Shown: positions 42,830 to 51,537, numbered from the stretch's first letter. The stretch is 64,000 bases of DNA from Nonlabens marinus S1-08 (GCF_000831385.1 NZ_AP014548.1:1665779-1729778), one strand, 5' to 3'. Translations and numbers: made by a program. Notes: a model not told the origin generated them from the sequence alone.

Positions 42830-44044
42830 ATGACAGATCAAAAATCAAAAATCAAAAATCAAAAATCTCCAATCACTAAGGTTGGAATTATAGGAGCAGG
42901 AACCATGGGAAGCGGTATCGCTCAGGTCGCGGCGACAGCAGGATGCAAGGTGAAACTATTTGATTTGAACCTAGATCAATTGCGCACCGCAGAAGACTCA
43001 TTGGAAAACATTTTATCCCGACTTGTTGAAAAAGGTAGGATCGAGCAGGTAGAAAAGAAACGTATTCAAGAAAACATTTCCTTTGTGCCTCAAATGGAAA
43101 GCCTTCATGATAGTGACTTGACCATTGAAGCGATCGTTGAAAACCTAGAAGTAAAAAAAGAAGTGTTTACACAAATAGAGCATTTAGTTTCTGACGATTG
43201 TATTATAGCTTCAAATACTTCAAGCCTAAGTATTACAAGTATTGCTGCTTCATTGAAGAAGCCAGAACGCTGTATAGGAATTCACTTTTTCAATCCGGCG
43301 CCATTGATGAAATTGGTGGAGATCATTCCAGCAGTGCAAACAGATGAAAAGATCACAGATGTCTGTGTATCGACGATAAAAAGTTGGAGAAAGACCACTG
43401 CGGTAGCAAAGGATACTCCAGGATTTATCGTCAATCGAGTAGCGAGACCATTCTACAGTGAGGCACTGAGAATGTATGAAGAAGGAATGGCTGACATCCC
43501 AATGCTAGACAAGGTTGTGCGCCAAATGGGTTTCCGTATGGGGCCATTTGAACTGATGGATTTTATAGGCCATGATGTTAATTATGTGGTGACCGAATCG
43601 GTTTTTGGAGCATTCTATTACGATCCACGTTATAAGCCATCGCTGACTCAAAAGCGATTGGTTGAAGCTGGCTGGCTGGGAAGAAAATCAGGTCGCGGAT
43701 TCTACAAATTTGAAGACGGAAATAAAATTGAGCCAGATCACGATCCAGAAATGCTTACTGGCGCTGACGCTAAAGCCATTCAAGATCGCTTGCTGGTCAT
43801 GCTTATCAATGAAGCTGCCGATGCACTTTATCTAAAAATTGCAACTGCCGAAGATCTTGACAACGCCATGACAAAAGGCGTTAATTACCCCAAGGGTTTA
43901 CTGGCTTGGGCTGATGAGAAAGGATTGGATTGGTGCGTGAATCAGCTGGATGCATTGTATGATTTTTATAGGGAAGATCGATACAGGTGTTCGCCTCTAC
44001 TGCGTAGTAAAGCGAGCAAGAAGGAAACCTTTTTCCAATCATGA
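42830..44044 (+). CDS. paaH: 3-hydroxyadipyl-CoA dehydrogenase
   Basis: 404 residues. Rossmann motif VGIIGAGTMGSGIAQVAATA (about 19-38), catalytic His/Glu region CIGIHFFNPAPLMKLVEIIP (about 145-164), and C-terminal dimer domain with the family repeat (GWLGRKSGRGFYKFEDG). It oxidises 3-hydroxyadipyl-CoA to 3-oxoadipyl-CoA. Codons 3-13 (42837-42867) are the heptamer array ATCAAAA, so the leader QKSKIKNQKSPITK comes from the cassette B right arm. Gain or loss of one heptamer would shift the frame. No other in-frame ATG precedes the Rossmann motif. It overlaps paaI by 4 bp. Confidence 0.93.
   Translation: MTDQKSKIKNQKSPITKVGIIGAGTMGSGIAQVAATAGCKVKLFDLNLDQLRTAEDSLENILSRLVEKGRIEQVEKKRIQENISFVPQMESLHDSDLTIEAIVENLEVKKEVFTQIEHLVSDDCIIASNTSSLSITSIAASLKKPERCIGIHFFNPAPLMKLVEIIPAVQTDEKITDVCVSTIKSWRKTTAVAKDTPGFIVNRVARPFYSEALRMYEEGMADIPMLDKVVRQMGFRMGPFELMDFIGHDVNYVVTESVFGAFYYDPRYKPSLTQKRLVEAGWLGRKSGRGFYKFEDGNKIEPDHDPEMLTGADAKAIQDRLLVMLINEAADALYLKIATAEDLDNAMTKGVNYPKGLLAWADEKGLDWCVNQLDALYDFYREDRYRCSPLLRSKASKKETFFQS
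42837..42867 (-). repeat. Right arm of cassette B: (ATCAAAA)4.4 within paaH 5' end
   Basis: Four perfect heptamers plus ATC, all inside the paaH reading frame. Confidence 0.95.
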
Positions 44045-44448
44045 TAGAAGGAAAAGAAATTCCAGCCAAAATGCTTTCGCTCGATCCATTTTCCACATGG
44101 ATGGGAATGGAGATCATCCATGTTGAAGTTGGCCGAGTCAAATTAGGGATGAATATCAGACCTGAGATGCTCAATAGTATGGGAAAGGCGCACGGTGGCA
44201 TTACCTATGCACTGGCAGACACCGCTTTTGGCTTCACTTCAAATACACATGGTAAATATGCCGTGTCCATCGAGACCAGCATCAACCACATCGAGGCGCT
44301 GGAAGCTGGCGATTACATCACCGCAGAATGCACGCTGGATAAAACCAAAACCAAAGTCGGTTTCAATATCGTCGAGGTTAAAAAAGACGACGAATTGGTA
44401 GCCCTTTTCAAAGGCGTGGTTTATAGAACCAATAAGGATTGGGAATGA
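44041..44448 (+). CDS. paaI: Hydroxyphenylacetyl-CoA thioesterase PaaI
   Basis: 135 residues, hotdog fold. Motifs: PFSTWMGMEIIHVEVGRVKL (about 14-33), catalytic region MLNSMGKAHGGITYALADTA with the HGG turn and Asp (about 44-63), SIETSINHIEALEAGDYI. It hydrolyses trapped or dead-end acyl-CoA intermediates. ATGA overlap with paaH shows translational coupling. A degenerate palindrome starts 3 bp after the stop. Confidence 0.93.
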   Translation: MIEGKEIPAKMLSLDPFSTWMGMEIIHVEVGRVKLGMNIRPEMLNSMGKAHGGITYALADTAFGFTSNTHGKYAVSIETSINHIEALEAGDYITAECTLDKTKTKVGFNIVEVKKDDELVALFKGVVYRTNKDWE

Positions 44449-44451
44449 GTT

Positions 44452-44467
44452 CGCTTTTGCGAAAGCG
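44452..44467. repeat. Degenerate CGCTTTCGCGAAAGCG copy
   Basis: CGCTTTTGCGAAAGCG, one change, 3 bp after the paaI stop. Confidence 0.9.
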
Positions 44468-44473
44468 AAATAG

Positions 44474-44505
44474 GAGATGAGATGATTAGAGGATGAGAGA
44501 AATAG
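44474..44505 (+). repeat. Left arm of cassette C: four octamers
   Basis: GAGATGAG, ATGATTAG, AGGATGAG, AGAAATAG, 32 bp. Inverted relative to the right arm at 44914-44945. Confidence 0.75.
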
Positions 44506-44531
44506 TTTAATTGACGATATTTAAAAAAAAT

Positions 44532-44906
44532 ATGAATAGTAAGTATGTATTTGCTTTCGAAAAACTAGATGTATATCATAAAGCAATTGATTATGGCGAA
44601 CACGTTCATTTGCAAATAAAGTCTTTTCCCAAAGATGAATTATATGCCATTTCCAGCCAATATAGACGAGCAGCAGATTCTATTGCTTTAAATATTTCTG
44701 AAGGCTACCCAGGAAGTGATGCTCAATTCATCAAACATTTGAATATTGCAATTTATAGTGCAAATGAATGTATTACTTGTAGCACCAAAGCCTTTAAAAG
44801 AAATTATATTGATTTTGAGAAAGATGAGGAAAACAGGATGTTGATCACAGAATTAACAAAAATGCTTTCGTCACTAAGGTCATACGTTAGAAAAAGATCT
44901 TTGTAA
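44532..44906 (+). CDS. Four-helix-bundle protein (S23/IVS family)
   Basis: 124 residues from the ATG at 44532; a TTG at 44511 would add seven weak residues. Signatures are FAFEKLDVYHKAIDYGEHVH (about 7-26), ELYAISSQYRRAADSIALNI, SEGYPGSDAQFIKHLNIAIY, SANECITCSTKAFKRNYIDF and a C-terminal helix KMLSSLRSYVRKRSL. Basic ends suggest RNA or DNA binding. It is a different branch of the family from the copies at 38675 and 42475. It separates paaI from paaJ and is bracketed by inverted octamer arms. Confidence 0.88.
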   Translation: MNSKYVFAFEKLDVYHKAIDYGEHVHLQIKSFPKDELYAISSQYRRAADSIALNISEGYPGSDAQFIKHLNIAIYSANECITCSTKAFKRNYIDFEKDEENRMLITELTKMLSSLRSYVRKRSL

Positions 44907-44913
44907 TCCAACA

Positions 44914-44945
44914 GTATCAGCCTCATCTTCTCATCCACTAATCCT
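44914..44945 (-). repeat. Right arm of cassette C: octamers, inverted
   Basis: On the complementary strand AGGATTAG, TGGATGAG, AAGATGAG and GCTGATAC: three clear units plus one weak unit, with 16 of 20 positions matching the left arm. It ends 15 bp before the paaJ ATG. Confidence 0.75.
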
Positions 44946-44960
44946 CTAAAACACTAATTA

Positions 44961-46175
44961 ATGAACACCTACATAATAGACGGAATAAGAACACCAGTCG
45001 GCAATTATAAAGGAACACTATCCACCGTAAGACCCGACGATCTAGCAGCACACGTGATTAAAACACTAGTTGAAAAACATCCAGAAATCCCACAAGAAGA
45101 TTATGCCGATGTGATTATGGGTTGTGCCAATCAAGCTGGTGAGGACAATCGTAATGTGGCTCGCATGGCCGGGTTATTGGCAGGATTACCATTTTCTGTT
45201 CCGGGAGAAACCGTCAACAGATTATGCAGCTCTGGATTAAGTGCTATCGTTCATGCGCATCGTGCGATACAAACCGGTGATGGCGAAGTGTTCATCTCTG
45301 GCGGCGTTGAGAACATGACTCGTGGCCCATTAGTCATTGCAAAACCTAGCAGTGCTTTTGGAACCGACTCTAAAATGTACGATTCCAGTTTTGGCTGGCG
45401 ATTTGTCAATCAAAAGATGGCCGATATGTATGGTGTGGACGGTATGGGAAATACAGCTGAGAATCTAGTTTCCAAATTCGATATCTCCCGTGAGGATCAA
45501 GATAAATTTGCATCATGGTCACAACAAAAAGCAGCCGAAGCCAGGGAGTCTGGAAGACTTGCCAAAGAAATTGTGCCCGTTGAGATTCCGCAGCGTAAAA
45601 AAGATCCAATCATTTTTAAAGATGACGAATTTATACGCCCTGGTACAACCGTTGAAATTCTTGCCAAACTACGTCCAGCATTCAAAAAAGAAGGCGGATC
45701 AGTTACTGCCGGAAACGCTAGTGGTTTAAACGATGGTGCGGCGGCAACGATTATCGCCAGTGAGGATGCCGTTAAAAAATACGGACTCAAACCTATTGCA
45801 AAAATTTTGAGCAGCGCTGTAGTAGGTGTAGAGCCTAGAATCATGGGGATAGGTCCTGTAGAAGCAAGTAATAAAGCTCTTGAAAAGGCTGGTCTGACCA
45901 TGGCTGATATGGGCGTTATAGAATTAAACGAGGCTTTTGCCTCGCAAGCTTTAGCCTGCATCAGAGAATGGGGGTTGAAAGATGACGATCCACGTATCAA
46001 TCCTAATGGTGGTTCGATCGCCATAGGCCATCCGCTAGGGATGACGGGAACGCGACTGGCTTATACTGCAGCTTTGGAGTTATCGCTTTCGCGAAAGCGA
46101 TATGCCCTCATCACCATGTGCGTAGGAGTTGGTCAAGGTTATGCGATGGTTATTGAGAATGTAGGTTTAAATTAG
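44961..46175 (+). CDS. paaJ: 3-oxoadipyl-CoA/acetyl-CoA C-acyltransferase (thiolase)
   Basis: 404 residues. Nucleophilic Cys in TVNRLCSSGLSAIVHA (about C92), catalytic His in GGSIAIGHPLGMTGTRLAYT (about 355) and second Cys in MCVGVGQGYAM (about 390). It cleaves 3-oxoadipyl-CoA to succinyl-CoA and acetyl-CoA, the last step of the pathway. Palindrome at 46084 is read LSLSRKRYA between the His and Cys motifs. It starts right after the cassette C right arm. Confidence 0.94.
   Translation: MNTYIIDGIRTPVGNYKGTLSTVRPDDLAAHVIKTLVEKHPEIPQEDYADVIMGCANQAGEDNRNVARMAGLLAGLPFSVPGETVNRLCSSGLSAIVHAHRAIQTGDGEVFISGGVENMTRGPLVIAKPSSAFGTDSKMYDSSFGWRFVNQKMADMYGVDGMGNTAENLVSKFDISREDQDKFASWSQQKAAEARESGRLAKEIVPVEIPQRKKDPIIFKDDEFIRPGTTVEILAKLRPAFKKEGGSVTAGNASGLNDGAAATIIASEDAVKKYGLKPIAKILSSAVVGVEPRIMGIGPVEASNKALEKAGLTMADMGVIELNEAFASQALACIREWGLKDDDPRINPNGGSIAIGHPLGMTGTRLAYTAALELSLSRKRYALITMCVGVGQGYAMVIENVGLN
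46084..46099. repeat. CGCTTTCGCGAAAGCG palindrome, perfect
   Basis: Inside paaJ, LSRKR frame. Confidence 0.98.
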
Positions 46176-46216
46176 TTATCGAAATTCCAATAATTATTTC
46201 GTTTTAATACAAATTC

Positions 46217-48547
46217 ATGATGAGGCACTTTTATCTTTTAATTTTCTTTTACTCCATCCCATTTCTGATGCTTTCTCAAGAGGTATCTATGGAAATTCTT
46301 TACAGGGAACATTCAGAGTATCCTCATGAAATCGCCTATGCCCATGTAAATAAATCAGTGCTTGTTCAAGGAGAGCAATTTGCATTTACTGCCTATGTCT
46401 ATGATCGGAACCTCAAGCGACCAAGTTTCTTAACTCGTAACCTCTATTTTCAATTGACGTCAGAAAATGGTACTGTAATGGAGGAAGCTATGCTGTTAGT
46501 TAATAACGGGTCGACTGAGACAGTTGTAGAATTAGATTCGACATACGCAGCAGGTAATTACAAAATGAAGCTTTTCACTCGCTGGATGAAAAACCAATCA
46601 GATAAGCCTGAATTTACAACTGAGATCAAAGTGCTTTCTAAGGAGAACAGTCTTAGGGTTACAGAGGAAGTAATAACAAAGCCCTATGATATGCAATATT
46701 TTGCTGAGGGTGGTAAGTTATTAATGTCAGTCAATAATACGCTAGGGATCCTTATTAAAGACTCAAAAGGTCGTGGAGTTGAAATAAATAACGGCGAATT
46801 ACTAGCTGGCCAAAAAGTGATTTCCTCATTCAGTACTAATGAAATGGGGTCTTCAAGAGTTTACTTTACTCCAGAACCTGGAACATCTTATTCCATTAAG
46901 GCAGTCATTGACGGTAAGACAATTATAAAAAGTATCAATGACATTTTAGATACTGGAATGATTTTATCAGTTAATCCATTAGGCAATGAAATTGGGATCA
47001 CCTTAAGTACGAATAGTACTAGTTTGAGCCAAGTGGATGGCGATTATAAGGTTGCTGTACATGATGATTTGAATTTACAAGTTATTGTCATGCCTGTAAA
47101 AAAGCTTTCACAAACCACTTTTCTATCGGCAAATGAGGTTTCTCCTGGTATTAATATGGTCACTGTTTTTAATGAAGAAGGAGAGCCAATTCTTGAGAGA
47201 ACATTCTTCAACTATAAAAATCTTCCTAAGAGTAATATTGCTTCAATTCAAGCAAATACTGTACTGGACTCTATAAATGTCGAGCTACAACTAGATAAAA
47301 AATTCAAATACGAAGCTCCCAATAAAGTTAGCCTCTCCATATTCCCTGTAAGCACAAAGGCTATTGATAGGAATAACTCTCTTGTTAGTAGATTCTTTTT
47401 AGGTTCTCATATTAAAGGGACTGTAGAAAACCCATCGTATTATTTCAATGATATCAACCGTCGAGTTAAATATGATATGGACAATTTGATGATCACTCAA
47501 GGTTGGACAGGTTATGAATGGGATAAACTATTTGGACCATCAAATAAACCTACTTACAGTTTTGATCAAGGGATTTCATTTAAAGCTCAGATAAATTCTA
47601 GAAACACAAGCCAGTTCATGATTTATCCTTTAAATAATTCAACTAGTGCGATTGTTGACCTCAAGGAAGGTTCAAACTTCTTTACAGCTACTGAGCTATA
47701 TGCCATTGAGGGAGATGAGCTGCGAGTTAGCGGTATAAATAAGAAAGGAAAAAACATAAAACCTAATTTATACCCGACATTTGAACCTCGAGCCATTCCT
47801 AGGTATGACAGCAATGCTCCATATCTTGAGCTGCCTGTCGAGCCTGTATTAGAAGATCTGAATATCGGATCTTTCTTTCAAGGCGCGCAGGAGCTAGAGG
47901 CGGTAATCGTCAAAGCTGATGTGGAGAAAGAACGATTTCAGAAAATTATTGACCGCGAGCGTGGGTCAGTGGATGTATTTGATGATAAGGATAGAGCTAA
48001 ATATTATAATCTTGCCACCTATTTAAGTCGTAGAGGCTTCAACACTTCTAGTGAAGATGGTATTTTCACTATAACTTCAAATTCTCGTGGTAATGGAGGT
48101 GTGGGATCACCATCGATTTTGATTGATGATGCATTCTATTCTGATCCATCTATTTTGACAACTCTTGATCCTAGTATTATTGATTATGTTGTAATTAATC
48201 GGGATGGGATAGGTGAGCGCCTTTCCAATAAGTTCGGGATAATTAAAATTTACACGAACCCATTGCTGTCACCTATTAGATCTCAAGACGCTATTTCTAC
48301 AGCTTACCAAGTTCCGCTTAAGTTTTCAAAGAAAAAACTCTATTATAGACCAGAATACGGCAGCTATAATAGCGATTTCTTTAAGCAAGTCGGGATCATA
48401 CATTTTCTTACAGATAATGACATTAGTGAAGATGGGAAGGTCAACTTTGGGTTCCCAAATCTTTTGAAAGATGAATATTTGGTCGTGTTAGAAGGTTGGA
48501 CTGCAGATGGAGTTCTTATCAGTGAGGTTTTCGAAATCAAAATGTAA
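46217..48547 (+). CDS. Secreted MG2-like protein with TonB plug-like C-terminal domain
   Basis: 776 residues, signal peptide (FYLLIFFYSIPFLMLS). N-terminal region 30-140 resembles the MG2 domain of bacterial alpha-2-macroglobulins (AYAHVNKSVLVQGEQFAFTA, YAAGNYKMKLFTRWMKN). Beta-sandwich repeats follow. Residues about 610-700 look like a TonB-receptor plug (ATYLSRRGFNTSSEDGIFTI, PSILIDDAFYSDPSILTTLD, IIDYVVINRDGIGERLSNK), but no barrel follows. Such MG2-plug proteins are common and uncharacterised in flavobacteria. Unrelated to phenylacetate as far as can be seen. Confidence 0.75.
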   Translation: MMRHFYLLIFFYSIPFLMLSQEVSMEILYREHSEYPHEIAYAHVNKSVLVQGEQFAFTAYVYDRNLKRPSFLTRNLYFQLTSENGTVMEEAMLLVNNGSTETVVELDSTYAAGNYKMKLFTRWMKNQSDKPEFTTEIKVLSKENSLRVTEEVITKPYDMQYFAEGGKLLMSVNNTLGILIKDSKGRGVEINNGELLAGQKVISSFSTNEMGSSRVYFTPEPGTSYSIKAVIDGKTIIKSINDILDTGMILSVNPLGNEIGITLSTNSTSLSQVDGDYKVAVHDDLNLQVIVMPVKKLSQTTFLSANEVSPGINMVTVFNEEGEPILERTFFNYKNLPKSNIASIQANTVLDSINVELQLDKKFKYEAPNKVSLSIFPVSTKAIDRNNSLVSRFFLGSHIKGTVENPSYYFNDINRRVKYDMDNLMITQGWTGYEWDKLFGPSNKPTYSFDQGISFKAQINSRNTSQFMIYPLNNSTSAIVDLKEGSNFFTATELYAIEGDELRVSGINKKGKNIKPNLYPTFEPRAIPRYDSNAPYLELPVEPVLEDLNIGSFFQGAQELEAVIVKADVEKERFQKIIDRERGSVDVFDDKDRAKYYNLATYLSRRGFNTSSEDGIFTITSNSRGNGGVGSPSILIDDAFYSDPSILTTLDPSIIDYVVINRDGIGERLSNKFGIIKIYTNPLLSPIRSQDAISTAYQVPLKFSKKKLYYRPEYGSYNSDFFKQVGIIHFLTDNDISEDGKVNFGFPNLLKDEYLVVLEGWTADGVLISEVFEIKM

Positions 48548-48556
48548 CTGTGTTTT

Positions 48557-48572
48557 CGCTTTCGCGAAAGCG
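48557..48572. repeat. CGCTTTCGCGAAAGCG palindrome, perfect
   Basis: Begins 9 bp after the stop of the MG2-like gene. Confidence 0.98.
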
Positions 48573-48654
48573 AAAAGTCCACATATCCATATGCAAAACA
48601 GTAGTAAAATAAAATGCTAGGAAAATTGAGAATTAATATCAATTTCTAATTTTT

Positions 48655-48690
48655 AAAAAAGCCTTCTACTTGTGAGTAGAAGGCTTTTTT
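48655..48690. terminator. Bidirectional terminator
   Basis: AAAAAAGCCTTCTACT, loop TGTG, AGTAGAAGGCTTTTTT, between the convergent MG2-like gene and lysS. Confidence 0.94.
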
Positions 48691-48710
48691 AAATATAAAT
48701 GAAGTGAGTT

Positions 48711-50402
48711 TTAAATGACCTCAATAAACAAACCAGCGTCGGTCTTAGCAACCTTAGCCACCTTTTTTCCAGTCAATCCTTTAACGGCTTTGTCCCATTT
48801 TTTATTAGAAAGGCCAGACTCTTCTTTCAACTGATTCAAGTCCACTTTTTCATGCTTTTTCAAACGCTCAAAAACAACTTTCTCATCCTCATTCAATTCT
48901 ATACCTGCTTTTTTCTCAGGACGCATTTGAGGGAAGAATAGCACCTCTTGAATCGATGGGTTATTAGTTAAAAACATGATCAAGCGATCCATTCCTATTC
49001 CTAGTCCAGAAGTTGGAGGCATACCATATTCTAACGCTCTTAAGAAATCTTGATCAATAAACATAGCCTCATCATCACCACGGTCTGCAAGGGCTGCTTG
49101 AGCCTCAAAACGTTCTCGCTGGTCAATAGGGTCATTCAACTCACTGTAGGCATTGGCAATTTCTTTACCACATACCATTAGCTCAAAACGCTCTGTCAAT
49201 TCTGGATTGTCGCGGTGCGTTTTACATAACGGACTCATCTCTTTAGGATAATCGGTTATGAATGTTGGTTGGATATAGTTTCCTTCACACTTCTCACCGA
49301 ATATCTCGTCTATCAATTTCCCTTTACCCATGGATTTATCGACGTCGATGCCTTGCGCTTTCGCGAAAGCGAACAACTCTTCCTCACTCTTACCAGTAAT
49401 ATCAAAACCTGTAAAATGTTTGATAGAGTCGGTCATGGTCACTCGTGGATAAGGAGTTTTCCACTCAATCTCATGCTCGCCAAAAGTACTCGTCGTTTTA
49501 CCATTTACCTTTACAGCACAGTGTTCCAAAAGGTTTTCTGTAAACTCCATCATCCAATTATAATCCTTGTAGGAAACGTAAATTTCCATCGCTGTGAATT
49601 CAGGATTGTGGGTGCGATCCATTCCCTCATTTCTAAAGTTTTTGCTGAATTCATAAACGCCGTCAAAACCACCAACGATCAAACGCTTCAAGTACAGCTC
49701 ATTAGCAATACGCATATAAAGCGGTATGTCTAGTGAGTTGTGGTGCGTCACAAAAGGTTTTGCCGCAGCACCACCAGGAATGGGCTGGAGGATAGGCGTT
49801 TCTACTTCAAAATACTCTCGATCATTAAAAAAGGATCGCATGGCATTGAAAAGCTTTGTTCGCTTTACAAAAACGTCTTTTACTTTAGGGTTGACCACAA
49901 GATCAGCATACCGCTGGCGGTAACGCATTTCTGGATCGTTGAATTCATCATAGGTATTTCCATCAGCATCTGTTTTAGGCAATGGCAATGGTTTTAAGGC
50001 CTTGCTCAACAGTTCAAAATTTTTGACCATCACGGTTTGCTCTCCCACGTTAGTCATAAATAACTCTCCTTCTATGCCAACAAAATCGCCTATATCGAGC
50101 AATTTTTTATAAAGCTCATTATATAAAGTCTTATCGTCTCCAGGGCAAATCTCATCGCGATTGAAATATACCTGAATCTTTCCTTTACCGTCTTGGATCT
50201 CTGCAAAGGATGCTTTTCCTTGAATTCTTCTAGACATCAATCGGCCAGCGATGACTACTTTTTTTCCTTCTTCAAAATCAGATTTGATAGAAGCAGTAGT
50301 GGCATTCACATGGTATTGGGCTGCAGGATAAGGGTCGATTCCCATCTCACGGATTTTCCCTAGTTTTTCACGGCGTACGATTTCTTGTTCAGAAAGTGGC
50401 AT
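48711..50402 (-). CDS. lysS: Lysyl-tRNA synthetase, class II
   Basis: 563 residues. OB-fold anticodon-binding domain (VVIAGRLMSRRIQGKASFAE, about 50-69) and class II core: motif 2 (FRNEGMDRTHNPEFTAMEIY) and motif 3 (GLGIGMDRLIMFLTN). A C-terminal extension from about residue 500 (GIELNEDEKVVFERLKKHEK...KVAKVAKTDAGLFIEVI) is usual in Bacteroidota. A palindrome copy at 49356 gives FAFAKAQ. Another lies 94 bp upstream of the start. Confidence 0.97.
   Translation of the reverse strand: MPLSEQEIVRREKLGKIREMGIDPYPAAQYHVNATTASIKSDFEEGKKVVIAGRLMSRRIQGKASFAEIQDGKGKIQVYFNRDEICPGDDKTLYNELYKKLLDIGDFVGIEGELFMTNVGEQTVMVKNFELLSKALKPLPLPKTDADGNTYDEFNDPEMRYRQRYADLVVNPKVKDVFVKRTKLFNAMRSFFNDREYFEVETPILQPIPGGAAAKPFVTHHNSLDIPLYMRIANELYLKRLIVGGFDGVYEFSKNFRNEGMDRTHNPEFTAMEIYVSYKDYNWMMEFTENLLEHCAVKVNGKTTSTFGEHEIEWKTPYPRVTMTDSIKHFTGFDITGKSEEELFAFAKAQGIDVDKSMGKGKLIDEIFGEKCEGNYIQPTFITDYPKEMSPLCKTHRDNPELTERFELMVCGKEIANAYSELNDPIDQRERFEAQAALADRGDDEAMFIDQDFLRALEYGMPPTSGLGIGMDRLIMFLTNNPSIQEVLFFPQMRPEKKAGIELNEDEKVVFERLKKHEKVDLNQLKEESGLSNKKWDKAVKGLTGKKVAKVAKTDAGLFIEVI
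49356..49371. repeat. CGCTTTCGCGAAAGCG palindrome, perfect
   Basis: Inside lysS, AFAKA frame. Confidence 0.98.
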
Positions 50403-50495
50403 TTGTCAATTTATTTAAGCAGGCAAAGATAACTTTGTAATGTGGTGTGGCAAAACACATTTGACTTTGACTATTAGTGAGCTGTATGATGTTTT

Positions 50496-50511
50496 CGCTT
50501 TCGCGAAAGCG
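50496..50511. repeat. CGCTTTCGCGAAAGCG palindrome, perfect
   Basis: Intergenic, between lysS and the Pmp3 gene. Confidence 0.98.
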
Positions 50512-50598
50512 AATTACCTCAAATAGCGGAATTAATTTTTAGAACCAGTGTAACTATTACCTAGTTTGAATGTCTTATCAAACACAATCTGTGATTTT

Positions 50599-50757
50599 AT
50601 GTCCATTTGGAGAGTACTTCTTTCTATCATTATGCCACCTCTTGCCGTCCTTGATAAAGGTTGTGGTTCTATAGTTATTGTTTTTATTCTGACATTGCTG
50701 GGATGGGTGCCTGGGGTCATTGCTGCCTTGATTATTTTGAATAATCCTAATAGGTAA
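50599..50757 (+). CDS. Pmp3/YqaE family small membrane protein
   Basis: 52 residues from the ATG at 50599 (MSIWRVLLSIIMPPLAVLDK). Family landmarks: PPLAV in the first helix, a GCG turn, and LTLLGWVPGVIAAL in the second helix. UPF0057 members are stress- or cation-related membrane proteolipids in bacteria, fungi and plants. Longer frames on both strands here are shadows. It lies between lysS and lipB, with its own upstream region. Confidence 0.85.
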   Translation: MSIWRVLLSIIMPPLAVLDKGCGSIVIVFILTLLGWVPGVIAALIILNNPNR

Positions 50758-50838
50758 ACCCATCCAATTTTGATACTATTGATTGCTTTGGTCCGCAAAC
50801 ACAGGGGCAATTAAATCTGTTGGCTGTACCTTTACAGG

Positions 50839-51537
50839 ATGAATAAAACCGTCATTTTTCAGGATCTAGGCCGCAAGGATTACAAGGAAGTTTGGGATTA
50901 CCAGGAGGAACTGTTTAAAGATATCCTGGATACTAAAATTCAAAATAGAAGGCAGGACGCTGGGTTAGAAACTGAGAATCACTTATTGTTTGTGGAACAC
51001 GATCATGTATACACGCTGGGTAAAAGTGGAGATGTAGAGCACCTTCTGGCAAATGATCAAAAACTTGCTGACATAGGTGCTACTTATTATAAAATCAATC
51101 GTGGCGGAGATATAACCTATCATGGACCTGGGCAAATCACAGGTTATCCTATTCTTGATCTAGAAAACTTTTTTACAGATATTCATAAATACTTGCGTTT
51201 TCTAGAAGAAATCTTTATCAAAATTCTAGCAGATTACGGTTTGAAAGGCGAGCGCAGCCCTGGCGAGACAGGCGTGTGGCTGGATTTAGGTACGCCATTT
51301 GCTCGCAAAATATGTGCTCTAGGTGTACGAGCCAGTCGATGGGTGACCATGCACGGTTTTGCGTTTAATGTTAACACAAACCTTGGCTATTTTGATCACA
51401 TCATACCATGCGGAATTCAAGACAAAGCGGTCACATCGCTCGCATCTGAATTAAAACGTGAAATTGACATGGATGAGGTGAAACAAAAAATTAAAATGTA
51501 TTTCACAGAATTGTTTGAGGCTGAGCTGGTAGGCTAA
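50839..51537 (+). CDS. lipB: Octanoyltransferase
   Basis: 232 residues. It transfers octanoyl from acyl carrier protein to lipoyl domains, feeding enzymes such as the lipoyl E2 encoded at 63684. Motifs: LLFVEHDHVYTLGKSGDVEH (about 50-69), RGGDITYHGPGQITGYPILD (about 89-108) and the catalytic Lys/Cys region ARKICALGVRASRWVTMHGFA with GIQDKAVTSLA. The start overlaps no neighbour. Confidence 0.96.
   Translation: MNKTVIFQDLGRKDYKEVWDYQEELFKDILDTKIQNRRQDAGLETENHLLFVEHDHVYTLGKSGDVEHLLANDQKLADIGATYYKINRGGDITYHGPGQITGYPILDLENFFTDIHKYLRFLEEIFIKILADYGLKGERSPGETGVWLDLGTPFARKICALGVRASRWVTMHGFAFNVNTNLGYFDHIIPCGIQDKAVTSLASELKREIDMDEVKQKIKMYFTELFEAELVG

Noticed and set aside
30355..42867. Heptamer arrays considered as CRISPR repeats
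   Set aside because: The units are 7 bp with no spacers and there are no cas genes.
38635..44945. S23 genes considered as accessory variability determinants of a diversity-generating retroelement
   Set aside because: No reverse transcriptase, template repeat or variable repeat is visible in the window.
45497..46024. A 175-codon open frame antisense to the thiolase gene
   Set aside because: It is a shadow frame; the plus-strand thiolase has all catalytic motifs and covers it completely.
49269..49733. A 154-codon open frame antisense to lysS
   Set aside because: Complementary to the synthetase core; its apparent product has no coherent domain.
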